A DNA stretch of 64,000 nucleotides from an uncultured Lachnospiraceae bacterium (lineage in GTDB: Bacteria; Bacillota; Clostridia; Lachnospirales; Lachnospiraceae): contig CALWBQ010000049.1 in assembly GCA_944376125.1 (NCBI GenBank), positions 29,531-93,530 of the forward strand. The letters are read 5' to 3'. Of the stretch, positions 1 to 8,912 are shown one piece after another; the stretch's first letter is position 1; each line of letters begins with the position of its first letter. The position numbers and the translations under genes are program-made. The notes beneath the pieces are model-generated. The model was not told where the DNA came from. It was given only the letters and a program-made list of their open reading frames with translations, and searched no databases.

Positions 1-961
1 AATTCTGAGAGCTGCAAAGGAAAATCCTGAAGCATTTCCTCAGGCGGAGTACGGTGACAGTCTGAAGGCTATAGAAGACGGCTTCTGGAAAGCAATCAAT
101 TTTATGATTATATCCCAGGATGATCAGGGCGGGTGGCCTCAGTACTATCCCTACGGCGTAGGCTATTTTAAGCTGGTTACTTACAACGACAATGCCATGA
201 CCAGTATTATGGAGCTGATCTATGCACTTTGCCACGATGAGGGGCTGATGGACTCCAGCTTGTGTGATGATTTTGCCTGGGTGCGGGAAGAGATGAATGA
301 CGGCCAGCCTAATGAGTATGTAGATAAATATGATATTCAGCCGGAAGAGCTGGATGCTATGTGGGAGAAAGCTCTGAACTACACCCTGGATCTCCAGGTT
401 TCTATTGACGGAGAAAAAACTGGCTGGGCTCAGCAGTACGACCCTGAGACCGGGGAGCCGGCCAGAGGAAGGAGCTTTGAACTGCCTTCGGTCTGCACCA
501 GCGAGAGCCAGTCGGTAGTGGATGTACTGATGAATATTCCGGAGCCGTCAGAGGAGATTACAGCAGCTATTGAGTCTTACACCAAATGGACCGGGGAGAT
601 CGGTGTCACAGGATATGAATCTGTGGATGTGAAAGACCGGACCAGAGAGCTGGGAAAAGACCGCCGGTACGTATATACAGGAACGGATGCCGTAACTTAC
701 GGAAGATTCTACGGATTGGACAAGACAGGGGAGTATTATGACAGCCTGAGAGACAAGAAGCTGAATGGTTTTTATCCAATCTATTCCGGACGTGACAGTG
801 TTGCAAAGCTGGATCACAACGTAGGCGGCCATGAGAGAAGAAGCGGCTACAGCTTTATTCAGAAGGATATCCGCAGCAAAGCAGTCAGCAGCTATGAAAA
901 GTGGCAGGAGGCACTGGCAGAGTACCGCCAGACTCACAGCACAGACAGTGAAGGCAGATAG
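1..961 (+). CDS. Pectate lyase, family PL10 (5' end outside window)
   Basis: The reading frame is open from base 2 to the TAG at 959-961, so the N-terminus lies upstream. The protein matches polysaccharide lyase family 10, which cleaves polygalacturonate by beta-elimination. Family features seen are GGWPQYYP soon after the visible start, TGWAQQYD (bases about 415-440), a following P-A-R-x-R-x-FE-x-PS block and an ES pair, and near the end a GRFY...IYSGRDSV...ERRSGY segment. A signal peptide would be in the missing part. It is followed after 12 bases by a related secreted protein, so the two are probably one operon for extracellular pectin breakdown. Family call is firm; polymer preference is inference. 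Confidence 0.85.
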   Translation, partial: ILRAAKENPEAFPQAEYGDSLKAIEDGFWKAINFMIISQDDQGGWPQYYPYGVGYFKLVTYNDNAMTSIMELIYALCHDEGLMDSSLCDDFAWVREEMNDGQPNEYVDKYDIQPEELDAMWEKALNYTLDLQVSIDGEKTGWAQQYDPETGEPARGRSFELPSVCTSESQSVVDVLMNIPEPSEEITAAIESYTKWTGEIGVTGYESVDVKDRTRELGKDRRYVYTGTDAVTYGRFYGLDKTGEYYDSLRDKKLNGFYPIYSGRDSVAKLDHNVGGHERRSGYSFIQKDIRSKAVSSYEKWQEALAEYRQTHSTDSEGR

Positions 962-973
962 GAGGACATGGGG

Positions 974-2665
974 ATGAAAAAGAATGTAAAAAAAGCGGCT
1001 GTCGGGATCCTGCTGGCCGGAACTGTTTTTGCAGCCGCAGGCTTTACGGCGATAGCCTCCAAGCAGCCGGCATCCGTTGTGCGGGGATCCTACGATTTTT
1101 CTGACATGACGGTCAGAAGAGTCTGGTTTAATGCATCTGACCCGGTATTTATGATAGATGATTATGACCGGGTGTGGTCGGACCAGAATGTAAACGCGGT
1201 AGGATTCGGCGATCCAAAGGAAAATGGAGCAGACGGAAGCCTGATGGTGCCGATGAAAGAAATGTTTCGCCAGATCGGAGGAGATTATCGTGAGGACGGA
1301 GATAAAGTAACCATCGCTCTGAACGGAGATACTCTGGAGCTTACGGTCGGTTCCAGGAATGTTGTCTTTAATGGAGAAGTTTTGACAGATGCCCTGGGAG
1401 AAAACCAGATTCCTGTTAGAGTGAACCAGAGGGACAATGATTATAATACATTCCTTACAGAAGATTACTATGTAATGTATCTTCCTGCGGCATATGTTCT
1501 GCGTATGTTCCAGGCAGATGTCTATACGGACAGCAATGTGGAGAGTCTGTACGCGGCAGTGCCGATCTTCCATACAGAACTGGTGCCTTCTCTGGAGACG
1601 GCAGCAGAGGGATATGGAATTCGATTTGACGATATTTTGGAAGGAACTGCAGACAAAAGTTATTTGGCTGTCCAGAATGTGATTTCTATCCAGAACGAGG
1701 ACGGAGGCTTTGCCCTTCTTCCTGATAATACGGATATGGAACAGACCGGTCTGGCGTCCCGCCGGGGCAGCCTGATAGGAGCCTCTACCCTGGAAGAGGG
1801 CGTGACGACGGCGATGCTGAACTACCTGATTCAGGCGTCAGATGCATCGGATACAGGGGCGCGCACAGCTTTGACAAAGGGAATTTCCTATCTTTTGAGC
1901 CATCAGAGTACAGCGGGAGGCTGGCAGATGTCTCCGTCAGATCCCAGAGGGTTCCGGGGGAATGTGGTATTCACAGATCATATTACGACGGATGTTTTAA
2001 GACTGCTCAGAAAAGTTAATACAGATGGAGCACTGGCGTCTGTAGCAGATGCAGTGGGGAGAGAAAATCTGGATGCAGCGATCGCCAGAGGGGATGCATT
2101 TATTTTGGCTTCCCAGTTAACCTTTGATGGGAGACGTACCGGATGGGCTTCTCAGTATAAGCTGGATGGAACTGCTACTATGGGCCGCACTTATGAGAGA
2201 GAATCCGTCAGCGCTGTTGAGACAGCAGATATTGCCCGATATTTGATGGATTATTATGGAAGCGGCAGCGCAGAGGTAAAAGCGGCCGCGGAAGCTGCTG
2301 TGCAATGGCTGGCAGAAGTAAAGATACCGGATAAAGAGGCTGTGGTCATTGAGGATCTGACAATGCAGAATGGCTTTGATATCTTCCTGTTGGGGAGAGA
2401 TGAAGCGGGAGTCGTTGATACCAGCTATGCGGAGGACGGTCTGGGCACCTGGGCAGCCAATTACCAGTATGCAAATGGAGCATTTATACCGCTGTACTCA
2501 GACGTGGATCCTGCCCGCCCCAACCAGAAAGAAGTAAACAACTGGAACGCAGCCAGCGCGGATAATCTGATCTGGTATGCAACTAGGACAACGGTTACTT
2601 ACTACGACAATGATCTGGCAGATGGTCTTACGGAAGCGTACCAGACCTGGGCCAACGGACAGTAA
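974..2665 (+). CDS. Secreted PL10-like protein with CuAO-N-type stalk domain
   Basis: GGAGG at 961-965 sits 8 bases before the ATG at 974, so this start is preferred over the in-frame ATG at 968. Residues 1-30 form a signal peptide (KKNVKK, then a hydrophobic stretch). Residues about 85-190 resemble the copper amine oxidase N-terminal-type domain of Firmicute surface proteins (VPMKEMFRQIGGDY...VTIALNGDTLELTVG). The rest is alpha-toroid-like with repeated QNEDGGF, TAGGWQM and TGWASQY motifs, related to the PL10 neighbour. The PL10 aspartate after GWAQQY is replaced by lysine and the A-R-x-x-FE-x-PS block is altered, so activity may differ or be lost. Probably an exported pectin-active or pectin-binding partner. 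Confidence 0.65.
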   Translation: MKKNVKKAAVGILLAGTVFAAAGFTAIASKQPASVVRGSYDFSDMTVRRVWFNASDPVFMIDDYDRVWSDQNVNAVGFGDPKENGADGSLMVPMKEMFRQIGGDYREDGDKVTIALNGDTLELTVGSRNVVFNGEVLTDALGENQIPVRVNQRDNDYNTFLTEDYYVMYLPAAYVLRMFQADVYTDSNVESLYAAVPIFHTELVPSLETAAEGYGIRFDDILEGTADKSYLAVQNVISIQNEDGGFALLPDNTDMEQTGLASRRGSLIGASTLEEGVTTAMLNYLIQASDASDTGARTALTKGISYLLSHQSTAGGWQMSPSDPRGFRGNVVFTDHITTDVLRLLRKVNTDGALASVADAVGRENLDAAIARGDAFILASQLTFDGRRTGWASQYKLDGTATMGRTYERESVSAVETADIARYLMDYYGSGSAEVKAAAEAAVQWLAEVKIPDKEAVVIEDLTMQNGFDIFLLGRDEAGVVDTSYAEDGLGTWAANYQYANGAFIPLYSDVDPARPNQKEVNNWNAASADNLIWYATRTTVTYYDNDLADGLTEAYQTWANGQ

Positions 2666-2675
2666 GGAATCTATA

Positions 2676-2709
2676 ATACAAAAAGGCGCTGGCGGGCGCC
2701 TTTTTGTAT
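2676..2709. terminator. Bidirectional intrinsic terminator
   Basis: A perfect 14-bp stem (2676-2689 with 2696-2709) and a 6-base loop; the stem contains AAAAA on one side and TTTTT on the other, giving a U-tract in both directions. It lies between convergent genes ending at 2665 and 2711. Confidence 0.9.
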
Positions 2710-2710
2710 A

Positions 2711-3490
2711 TTACGCAATATAAAATGTTTCTGGGGTTCTGTAGGCCGCGCATTTTGCCTCAAATGCAGCTTTCGCAGCCGGATAGGCATCCTGATGGTA
2801 GTTTCTTGCACCGGTGGGACAGACGCTGATGCAGGCTCCGCAGGAAATGCACAGGCTGCTGTCCGTGATATGGGGATCACTTCTGCAGATGGCATTCTGT
2901 GGACAGACTTTGATGCACTGGCCGCATCCGGTACAGTGCTCATCCCCGTCCGGCTTAAAGGGAACTCCTTTAAAGGAGAGGGCATCATAGCCCGGCGTCC
3001 CGGGGACCTGAAGGTCTTTTCCCCGCCATAAGTCTGGATGATCGAAAAGACGCCGGCATTCTGCAGCAAAATTCACCATGGCCGCCTTGTCCTTTTCGTC
3101 AGGGCGTCCGGCGCCAACGGTCGGGAATATAGAGTGCTCTGCCAGAAAAGCGCCGGCGGCGATGATTTTGAATCCTCGGGATTCCAGAAGATCCTTCATC
3201 TGCAGCAGAGAATTGTCATAATGGCGATTCCCATAGACTGCCGCGATGACAGCCGGAGTGCCGTGACCGGTGAGCCCGCTAATCTGATCCGCACACAGGC
3301 GAGGGATAAATCCGCCATAGACTGGCATAGAAAAAAGCAGAAGGTCGTCTGCGGAAAATTCCATGGGGTTCCGCTGGGAAGGATTCAGCCAGTTGTGCTC
3401 GTCACCGCTAATCCCCAGATGAGATGCAATGCACTCTGCACAGATCCGGGTAGTGCCCTTGGCGCTGAAGTAAATGTTATGTAGTGTCAT
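2711..3490 (-). CDS. EFR1-type flavodoxin/ferredoxin protein
   Basis: A 259-residue cytoplasmic redox protein. The N-terminal ~165 residues look flavodoxin-like, beginning IYFSAKGTTR (an FMN phosphate-loop-like segment), with MPVYGGFIP and AVYGNRHYDN further on. The C-terminus has two classic 4Fe-4S motifs, CTGCGQCIKVCP and CISCGACISVCP. This is the EFR1 (EF-hand-free flavodoxin-ferredoxin) arrangement common in gut Clostridia; its electron partner is unknown. An AAGGATGG ribosome site precedes the ATG. It is transcribed alone, convergent with the pectinase genes. Confidence 0.85.
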   Translation of the reverse strand: MTLHNIYFSAKGTTRICAECIASHLGISGDEHNWLNPSQRNPMEFSADDLLLFSMPVYGGFIPRLCADQISGLTGHGTPAVIAAVYGNRHYDNSLLQMKDLLESRGFKIIAAGAFLAEHSIFPTVGAGRPDEKDKAAMVNFAAECRRLFDHPDLWRGKDLQVPGTPGYDALSFKGVPFKPDGDEHCTGCGQCIKVCPQNAICRSDPHITDSSLCISCGACISVCPTGARNYHQDAYPAAKAAFEAKCAAYRTPETFYIA

Positions 3491-3605
3491 ATGCTTTCCA
3501 TCCTTTCATCTGCCTGATTCTGCGCTGCTGCGGTTATGTCCCGGCCGCCTGCAGTGCGGCAGTTTTCTTTTCTCATATTTTATAATATTTCTGGGAGAAA
3601 GTCCA

Positions 3606-3659
3606 CGAAAAAGGAAATGCCCTCCATGGCCAGGCGGCAAGACCTGACGGGAGGGCATT
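3606..3659 (-). terminator. Intrinsic terminator of the PTS operon
   Basis: On the minus strand AATGCCCTCC (3659-3650) pairs with GGAGGGCATT (3625-3616) and is followed by a TTCCTTTTTC tract. It lies just beyond the last gene of the operon. Confidence 0.8.
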
Positions 3660-3670
3660 GTGTAGCTTGC

Positions 3671-4501
3671 CTATAAAGCAAGAACCTCTTTGACGGCATG
3701 TTCTGTAGCGTCCTGACAGATGTTATCCAGGGCGGTGGACATTACCAGGATATCGAATCCTAATTTTTTGACGGCGCCTACATTGCCGGGTTTAATGCCG
3801 CCTTCCAGAGCTTTGATCACATGGGTATTTTTTATAAAAAGATCAATTCTGTGAAGACATTCATCGCTAAAGCCTGTGGCGCTCTGGCCCTGATAGATCA
3901 TTCCTGTGCACAGGCCCAGGATATCAACACCGACCCGTTCGTAATCTTTGATGGCCTGGAGCAGCAGCTCATCAGTGGGAGCCTGTACGCCGAAGGTATC
4001 GTAGGCGGAAATGTATGCTTCACAGAGAATGCCGGCATTGTGGCAGTACTCAGCCAGCTGCGCGATATCTTCAATCGTTGATTTATGAGAGTGGATGCAG
4101 TCTACACCGGCGTAGGCGAGCTTCAGGGCGTCTTCTTGGGTAAAGGGGACGGGCTGTGCTTCTGTAAAAGTTCCGGCTGCCGCGCAGGTGATAAAAATGT
4201 CTTCACCCAATACAGAGCGCAGGCCCTCTACCGCGGTGATCATCCGGGATGTGGGAACAAGATGGCGGATTGCCTCAGCCTCATTCATGGTAGTTGCACC
4301 GCAGAGTCCCATCTGCAGAGCCATAGCAGGATGATTGGATTCAAAGATCCGACAGCCCCCTTTGTAGGCGGCGTTGGCGATCCTCATGTCGGTGGCCATA
4401 ATGCCCCCCAGCATGAGAGCGGGACTCTGCTTTTGCAGGATCGAATGTAGTTTCTCTTTTCTAAGCTGAACATTATTTTCTGATTCGTATTTTGTAGTCA
4501 T
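3671..4501 (-). CDS. Unassigned TIM-barrel protein of the PTS operon
   Basis: The ATG at 4501 has CTGGAGG six bases upstream; an in-frame ATG at 4519 precedes that site, so 4501 (276 aa) is preferred. The protein looks like a (beta/alpha)8 barrel: LMLGGIMATD, FITCAAAGTF, VDCIHSHKS, GILCEAYISAYDTFG, VDILGLCTG and a closing ALEGGIKPGN...FDILVMSTAL segment like a C-terminal phosphate-binding site. It is the last gene of a galactitol-type PTS operon, where aldolases or epimerases acting on the incoming sugar phosphate are usual. I do not recognise a characterised family; sugar-phosphate aldolase or isomerase is inference. Confidence 0.5.
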   Translation of the reverse strand: MTTKYESENNVQLRKEKLHSILQKQSPALMLGGIMATDMRIANAAYKGGCRIFESNHPAMALQMGLCGATTMNEAEAIRHLVPTSRMITAVEGLRSVLGEDIFITCAAAGTFTEAQPVPFTQEDALKLAYAGVDCIHSHKSTIEDIAQLAEYCHNAGILCEAYISAYDTFGVQAPTDELLLQAIKDYERVGVDILGLCTGMIYQGQSATGFSDECLHRIDLFIKNTHVIKALEGGIKPGNVGAVKKLGFDILVMSTALDNICQDATEHAVKEVLAL

Positions 4502-4543
4502 AAAAACCTCCAGATTCATTTACAGCAGTGTGATGACGAAAAA

Positions 4544-5818
4544 TTAGGCGCCCAGCCCCAGCAGTTTGCAGATGACAAGCAGGATTGAATACAGCGGGTT
4601 GCCTGCACTGATGCTGGAAACAAAGCTGGTTCCTGTCGGAATCATATCCGGGCAGGCGATCTGCGCTGCCTGGGTGTAGACCTCAGACACGAAGGTGCCG
4701 CACAGAAGGTACACAGCGGCGCCGACAGCAGCGGCAATGATGGCGCGGAACATATTATTTTTGCTTGTAATTACAGCCCAAAGAACGTATAATGTCATAC
4801 TAGAGAGGTCTGCAAAAGGTATCATTCTGTTCCCAGGCAGGATGACAGCTTCTACAAGCATAATCGGAATGATAATGATCCCCAAAATCAAAACATTCGG
4901 ATTTCCAACGCCGATAGCGGCATCCATACCGATTCGGATCTCTCTCCCTTTAAATTTCTTGCTGGCCAGTTCCTGAGTCGCTTCAGAAATTGGCGCCAGA
5001 CCTTCCATCAAAATACCGCACACTTTCGGCATCAGAACCATAGTGGCCGCGGAGACGATGGCTAGATTCAGAATCTGAGGGATATCAAAGCCGGCGCAGA
5101 CGCCCAGCAGGACACCCAGGATCAATCCCATGATAGAGGGCTCGCCAAAGATGCCGATTTTCTCTTGAAGACTCTCCAGAGAAAAGTTCCAGTCGCGAAC
5201 CTTTGGGATGCGGTCAATAATCTTATTGACCAGCCAGTAGACAGGGGCCATGGTGATCGTATCAAGGTGGGGAAGAGAGGTTCCTTCCGGGATGGCTTCT
5301 GCTTCCCATGCCTTTTCAGCGAAGATATCTCCCAGCTTTACGACGATAACAAACGAGATCAGAATGGCTGCTATGCCAAGCCAATAGCTTCCGGTAAAGC
5401 GGTAGATCAATACGCCTCCGGTGATAATCATCCAGTAGTTCCAGATATCAATATCAAGAGTCTTTAAAAATCCCACAAGGATCAGCACAATATTGAGAGC
5501 GATGCAGGCGATTAGGCCGATTGGCAGCAGAGAGGAAGAAAATGCCATGGTAGAGCCAAGCATCCATCCTGCGTCCACTACGGTCAGATTGAGTCCCAGG
5601 TTAGCGCTGATGCCATTGGCAGCTTCGCTTAAAGCTGCCATAAAATAGTCGAGCACCAGCCACAGACCGGCAAAACCGATGCCGTACATAAGGCCAGATT
5701 TCAGCGCCTGGCCGAACTTCATTCCGATTAGAAGACCGATGATAGTGAAGATGATCGGCATAGTAATTGTGGCGCCCAGATCATTGATCTGGCTGAAAAT
5801 AGTTGTGATAAGTTCCAT
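4544..5818 (-). CDS. PTS galactitol-type EIIC permease
   Basis: A polytopic membrane protein of about 424 aa, the transport subunit of a galactitol-family phosphotransferase system. There are roughly ten hydrophobic segments, a loop with VGNPNVLILG typical of Gat-type IIC, and the early TMPIIFTIIGLLIGMKFGQALKSGL segment of the family (cited here in part). AAGGGGG lies 8 bases before ATG 5818; an upstream ATG at 5842 overlaps the IIB stop (ATGA) and would add 8 residues. It is the third of four co-directional structural genes after IIA and IIB. The sugar is not predictable from sequence. Confidence 0.85.
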   Translation of the reverse strand: MELITTIFSQINDLGATITMPIIFTIIGLLIGMKFGQALKSGLMYGIGFAGLWLVLDYFMAALSEAANGISANLGLNLTVVDAGWMLGSTMAFSSSLLPIGLIACIALNIVLILVGFLKTLDIDIWNYWMIITGGVLIYRFTGSYWLGIAAILISFVIVVKLGDIFAEKAWEAEAIPEGTSLPHLDTITMAPVYWLVNKIIDRIPKVRDWNFSLESLQEKIGIFGEPSIMGLILGVLLGVCAGFDIPQILNLAIVSAATMVLMPKVCGILMEGLAPISEATQELASKKFKGREIRIGMDAAIGVGNPNVLILGIIIIPIMLVEAVILPGNRMIPFADLSSMTLYVLWAVITSKNNMFRAIIAAAVGAAVYLLCGTFVSEVYTQAAQIACPDMIPTGTSFVSSISAGNPLYSILLVICKLLGLGA

Positions 5819-5838
5819 TAAAAAATCCCCCTTTTCAT

Positions 5839-6138
5839 TCATTCCGTTTTTAAGCAGGCCAAGATTTCCTCCCAGGTCTTGTCAGCATCCTTTCCGGACA
5901 GCAGATTAACCCCATAGACTACCGGGATCCCTTCCGGAACGCTGATGGTTTTTCCCACATTGGATATAATCAGGTCCGGTTTCAGACGCTGGGCTTTGCT
6001 CTTCACCTCCAAACTGGTACATGTGGTCACGGCCGCGTTAATCCCAAGTTCTTTAAATTTGTTTTTGCATTTCATTGCAACGAAAGTTGATGTTGCTACC
6101 CCATTTGCACAGCAGATCAGTACTTTCTTTTCCTGCAT
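5839..6138 (-). CDS. PTS galactitol-type EIIB
   Basis: A 99-residue soluble phosphocarrier. The beta1 strand and P-loop VLICCANGVATST contain the cysteine expected to be phosphorylated by IIA before transfer to the incoming sugar. Length and the VVYGVNLLSGKD end fit the Gat/lactose-type IIB fold. It lies 14 bases after IIA and overlaps the longer possible start of IIC by ATGA, indicating tight translational linkage. Confidence 0.88.
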   Translation of the reverse strand: MQEKKVLICCANGVATSTFVAMKCKNKFKELGINAAVTTCTSLEVKSKAQRLKPDLIISNVGKTISVPEGIPVVYGVNLLSGKDADKTWEEILACLKTE

Positions 6139-6151
6139 ATTGATTTCCCCC

Positions 6152-6619
6152 TTATGATTCGTCTAAATTAAACTGCTCAAATTCTTTTAAGATCCGGCAG
6201 ATGCTCTCGGAATCTTTGGCATCCTTGATTCTTGTCAGGACAGTTCCATCAGAAAAGAGCCCTATCAAATTAGATAGAAATTTAAGATGTTTTTCTCCTC
6301 CGTCGATGGCCAGCATAACCATGATCTCAGCAGGGATCATTTCGCTGGTTTCCCCCATCTGGCGGAACATGACCGGATCCGAAAAAACTACCAGGCAGAA
6401 CATGCTCTTGAGGACGTGCTCGCTGCCTGTGTGTGGGATAGCCATGGGAACCCCCTGGGTAGGAAGCCCTGTGGGAAACTGCGCTTCGCGCTCAAGGACA
6501 GAATCGGTATAACCGCTGTCCACGTACCCGTTTTCATATAGGAGCCGGCCGCCAAATCGGATAGCTTCCTCATAATTTTGAAAAGATCCGCCCTTAACAA
6601 TTAAATTTTTATCGATCAC
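6152..6619 (-). CDS. PTS EIIA (mannitol/fructose-type)
   Basis: The start is taken as GTG at 6619 because GGGAGGTGAT lies directly upstream, overlapping the stop of the regulator gene; this gives 155 aa. The histidine phosphorylation motif of type-2 EIIA is seen as MAIPHTGSEHV, with VMLAIDGGEKHLKFLSNL further on. It accepts phosphate from HPr and passes it to IIB. No membrane segments. The ribosome site overlapping the preceding stop suggests coupling with the regulator. Confidence 0.87.
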   Translation of the reverse strand: MIDKNLIVKGGSFQNYEEAIRFGGRLLYENGYVDSGYTDSVLEREAQFPTGLPTQGVPMAIPHTGSEHVLKSMFCLVVFSDPVMFRQMGETSEMIPAEIMVMLAIDGGEKHLKFLSNLIGLFSDGTVLTRIKDAKDSESICRILKEFEQFNLDES

Positions 6620-6623
6620 ACTA

Positions 6624-8759
6624 TCACCTCCCTTCGTCGGCCGACTCTTCCTGGTCTGCAAATTGATCCAACAGCAGCTTAAATTCTTCTGCTGTCGGTG
6701 CGGTTTCCAGGGCATCCAGCATCTCTTTCTCTGATATGATTCGGGAAAGCTGTTCCAGTGCAAAGATGTGCTGGGTACTGCTGCGTGTGGCCAAAGTAAA
6801 GATCCATTTGATATATATTTGTGAATCTGCGTTTAGAGGAATGGGTTCCTTTAAACGGATTACACTGATAGAAGTGCGGAAAACGTGCTCATCTGCCCGG
6901 GAATGGGGCATCAGGATATGATCCCCGATCATCATATATTCCGGGGCGTTCCGTACATTTTCCACAATTTCATTTACGTAGACCCTGTCGATTGCTTTGC
7001 TGTTCTCGAGGAGCAGCCCTGAATATGCGACGGCATCTTCCAGATTTTCACAGCTGTAATCTAAAATAATATGGCGCTTGTCAATGAGCCGGTTGATTCC
7101 CAGAGAATCTTCTGCTGCCGTAGGGACTGCTGGGAGGCCCAGGAGATTTTCAAGGGCCTTCATAAACGCTCCCCGATTATCCAGAGAACCGTTTTCCTCC
7201 ACAGCACTTAAAATCTGATTGACCAGATTATTTTTCATATTGTATGAAGGCAGATACAGCCGCAGCTTTTCCAGATCAGATTCAGAGAGGTAAGAATTGA
7301 CCTGAATAACTTTAACGGAATCTTCCAAAATGGGGACAGTAGTAATAATATAATCGACAGAATGATACCGAACAAAATTATCCATCTCATAGAGGCTGAC
7401 GTAACCTAAAACGCGAATCCGAAACAGTGACTGAAGTTTTCGGCAGATAAAGCGGGAAGATACGATGCCGCTGTTGCAGACTACCAGAATATTAGGGATA
7501 TAGTCCTCCCGTTTCTGTTCTTCGTAAGCGTCGATAAAATTGGAAACCAGGCGTGCGATGTCGTTTTGGCCCCATTGCTGGGTGACCATGGGGGCAATGG
7601 TTTCGGCACCGGCTTCCACTGCCTTCCATAGCTCTGGATAGTCGGACCGGATCATTTGGCTGATCTCCTCATCCCTGCTGCTGTTGGAGCCATTGGGATT
7701 GGTACATAGCTGGTAGATATCTGAGTGGACACGCTGGATCAGCTGTTTGTTGGATGGAAGACCTATAATCCTGCAGACCTCTGATACAAATTTAGCTGCG
7801 ATAATTTGAAAATCAATGCGGCTGGCCAGATATAAGGATAAATGGTTGGTCTCGCTGTATCCTGCCAGTAGAAGAGTGAGAAATACCGCGAGATCCCTGG
7901 AGCGGGATATAGGAATATAATAATTAACTTTTTCAATCAGACGCTTCGACATATCAAAGACGGCCATGTTTTCAATCAGCTTTGTATACGGTTCCTGGAT
8001 TGTCAGGGTCTTTCCATAACCATCCCGGATGATGGAGATGATGATGCCGCAGAGACAGTTGCAGAACATTTTATATGGGAGATCAAAGTCCAGGAATCCT
8101 TCTTCTATCAGCTCTGCCAAGCGCTCGAAAGATAGAGATTCCAGGCAATTTAAATACAGATAATAAGGGCGGAAATGCCAGATATAGGGCTCCTGAACCA
8201 TTCGGTAAAAAGCTCGGTTGACATTCAAAAGGCAGGCCATGTAATCGGCCAGGGCAAATCGGATTGAGAGCTCATCACCCTCCAGTGCGGAATGGTCGCT
8301 GCCAGTGCGGAGCAGCAGACCATGCTGGTCAAAAACTTTCTGAAGAAGGTCAAAATCTTTCATAGCGGTAGATTTCGAGACGCCAAATTCATCCGCCAAG
8401 TCTGAAATGCGGAGGGACCGGTTGCAGGCGATTTGGTACAGCAGCTCTAGCTGGCGTTCCTCCTGATTTAAGACGATTTTATAATGGGCATCATCCAGAA
8501 TGCGGTTGGTTATCATATTTTTGGGACACAAAAAACAGGATTCCATCCATAGATAGCCGTCCTCACAGAGGAGCTTGGCAAACCCGATTGTTTTTTCATG
8601 CTCTTTCAAGTCGTCAATATATTTGTTGATATTTTCCGCGTTATAGTAAATAACACGTGTTGAGACCCCATAATAATTGGCTAAAGCTGCAATCTTAAAT
8701 TTCCGTTCTGTGGTAAACAGCAAAAGCAGTATGCTATATTCCCGGCTAGTCAACATCAT
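6624..8759 (-). CDS. PRD-containing BglG/MtlR-family activator
   Basis: A 711-residue regulator with, in order, two N-terminal helix-turn-helix regions (residues about 1-60 and 100-150; ISDLADEFGVSKSTAMKDFDLL is the second, cited in part), two PTS regulation domains in the middle, an EIIB-like domain (ILVVCNSGIVSSRFICRKL) and a C-terminal EIIA-like domain with MPHSRADEHV. Regulators of this design activate PTS operons and are switched by HPr/EII phosphorylation. It is the first gene of the operon it probably controls. Two ATG codons in tandem follow GGGGTGG. Confidence 0.88.
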   Translation of the reverse strand: MMLTSREYSILLLLFTTERKFKIAALANYYGVSTRVIYYNAENINKYIDDLKEHEKTIGFAKLLCEDGYLWMESCFLCPKNMITNRILDDAHYKIVLNQEERQLELLYQIACNRSLRISDLADEFGVSKSTAMKDFDLLQKVFDQHGLLLRTGSDHSALEGDELSIRFALADYMACLLNVNRAFYRMVQEPYIWHFRPYYLYLNCLESLSFERLAELIEEGFLDFDLPYKMFCNCLCGIIISIIRDGYGKTLTIQEPYTKLIENMAVFDMSKRLIEKVNYYIPISRSRDLAVFLTLLLAGYSETNHLSLYLASRIDFQIIAAKFVSEVCRIIGLPSNKQLIQRVHSDIYQLCTNPNGSNSSRDEEISQMIRSDYPELWKAVEAGAETIAPMVTQQWGQNDIARLVSNFIDAYEEQKREDYIPNILVVCNSGIVSSRFICRKLQSLFRIRVLGYVSLYEMDNFVRYHSVDYIITTVPILEDSVKVIQVNSYLSESDLEKLRLYLPSYNMKNNLVNQILSAVEENGSLDNRGAFMKALENLLGLPAVPTAAEDSLGINRLIDKRHIILDYSCENLEDAVAYSGLLLENSKAIDRVYVNEIVENVRNAPEYMMIGDHILMPHSRADEHVFRTSISVIRLKEPIPLNADSQIYIKWIFTLATRSSTQHIFALEQLSRIISEKEMLDALETAPTAEEFKLLLDQFADQEESADEGR

Positions 8760-8779
8760 TGATTACCACCCCTAAAACC

Positions 8780-8809
8780 ATTTTAATCATGGATACAATC
8801 AAACATCAA
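8780..8809 (-). promoter_or_regulatory. Promoter of the PTS operon
   Basis: On the minus strand TTGATG (8809-8804), an 18-base spacer and TAAAAT (8785-8780) lie 21 bases before the regulator start. Confidence 0.5.
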
Positions 8810-8847
8810 GTTTCTTTTTTGTAGTGACTCGGGTTCGCGAAATAAAC

Positions 8848-8877
8848 TTGTTTGGATAATTCCTCTTATATTAAAAT
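8848..8877 (+). promoter_or_regulatory. Promoter of the COG0523 GTPase gene
   Basis: TTGTTT (8848-8853), an 18-base spacer and TAAAAT (8872-8877). No Zur-type AT-rich palindrome was recognised near it. Confidence 0.45.
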
Positions 8878-8912
8878 AATGTCAGTAAATGGAAATGGAA
8901 GGAATGAAGCAT

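Noticed and set aside
548..1573. 341-codon minus-strand frame across the pectinase genes
   Set aside because: Antisense to two clear coding sequences, no ribosome site, cysteine- and histidine-rich composition typical of shadow frames.
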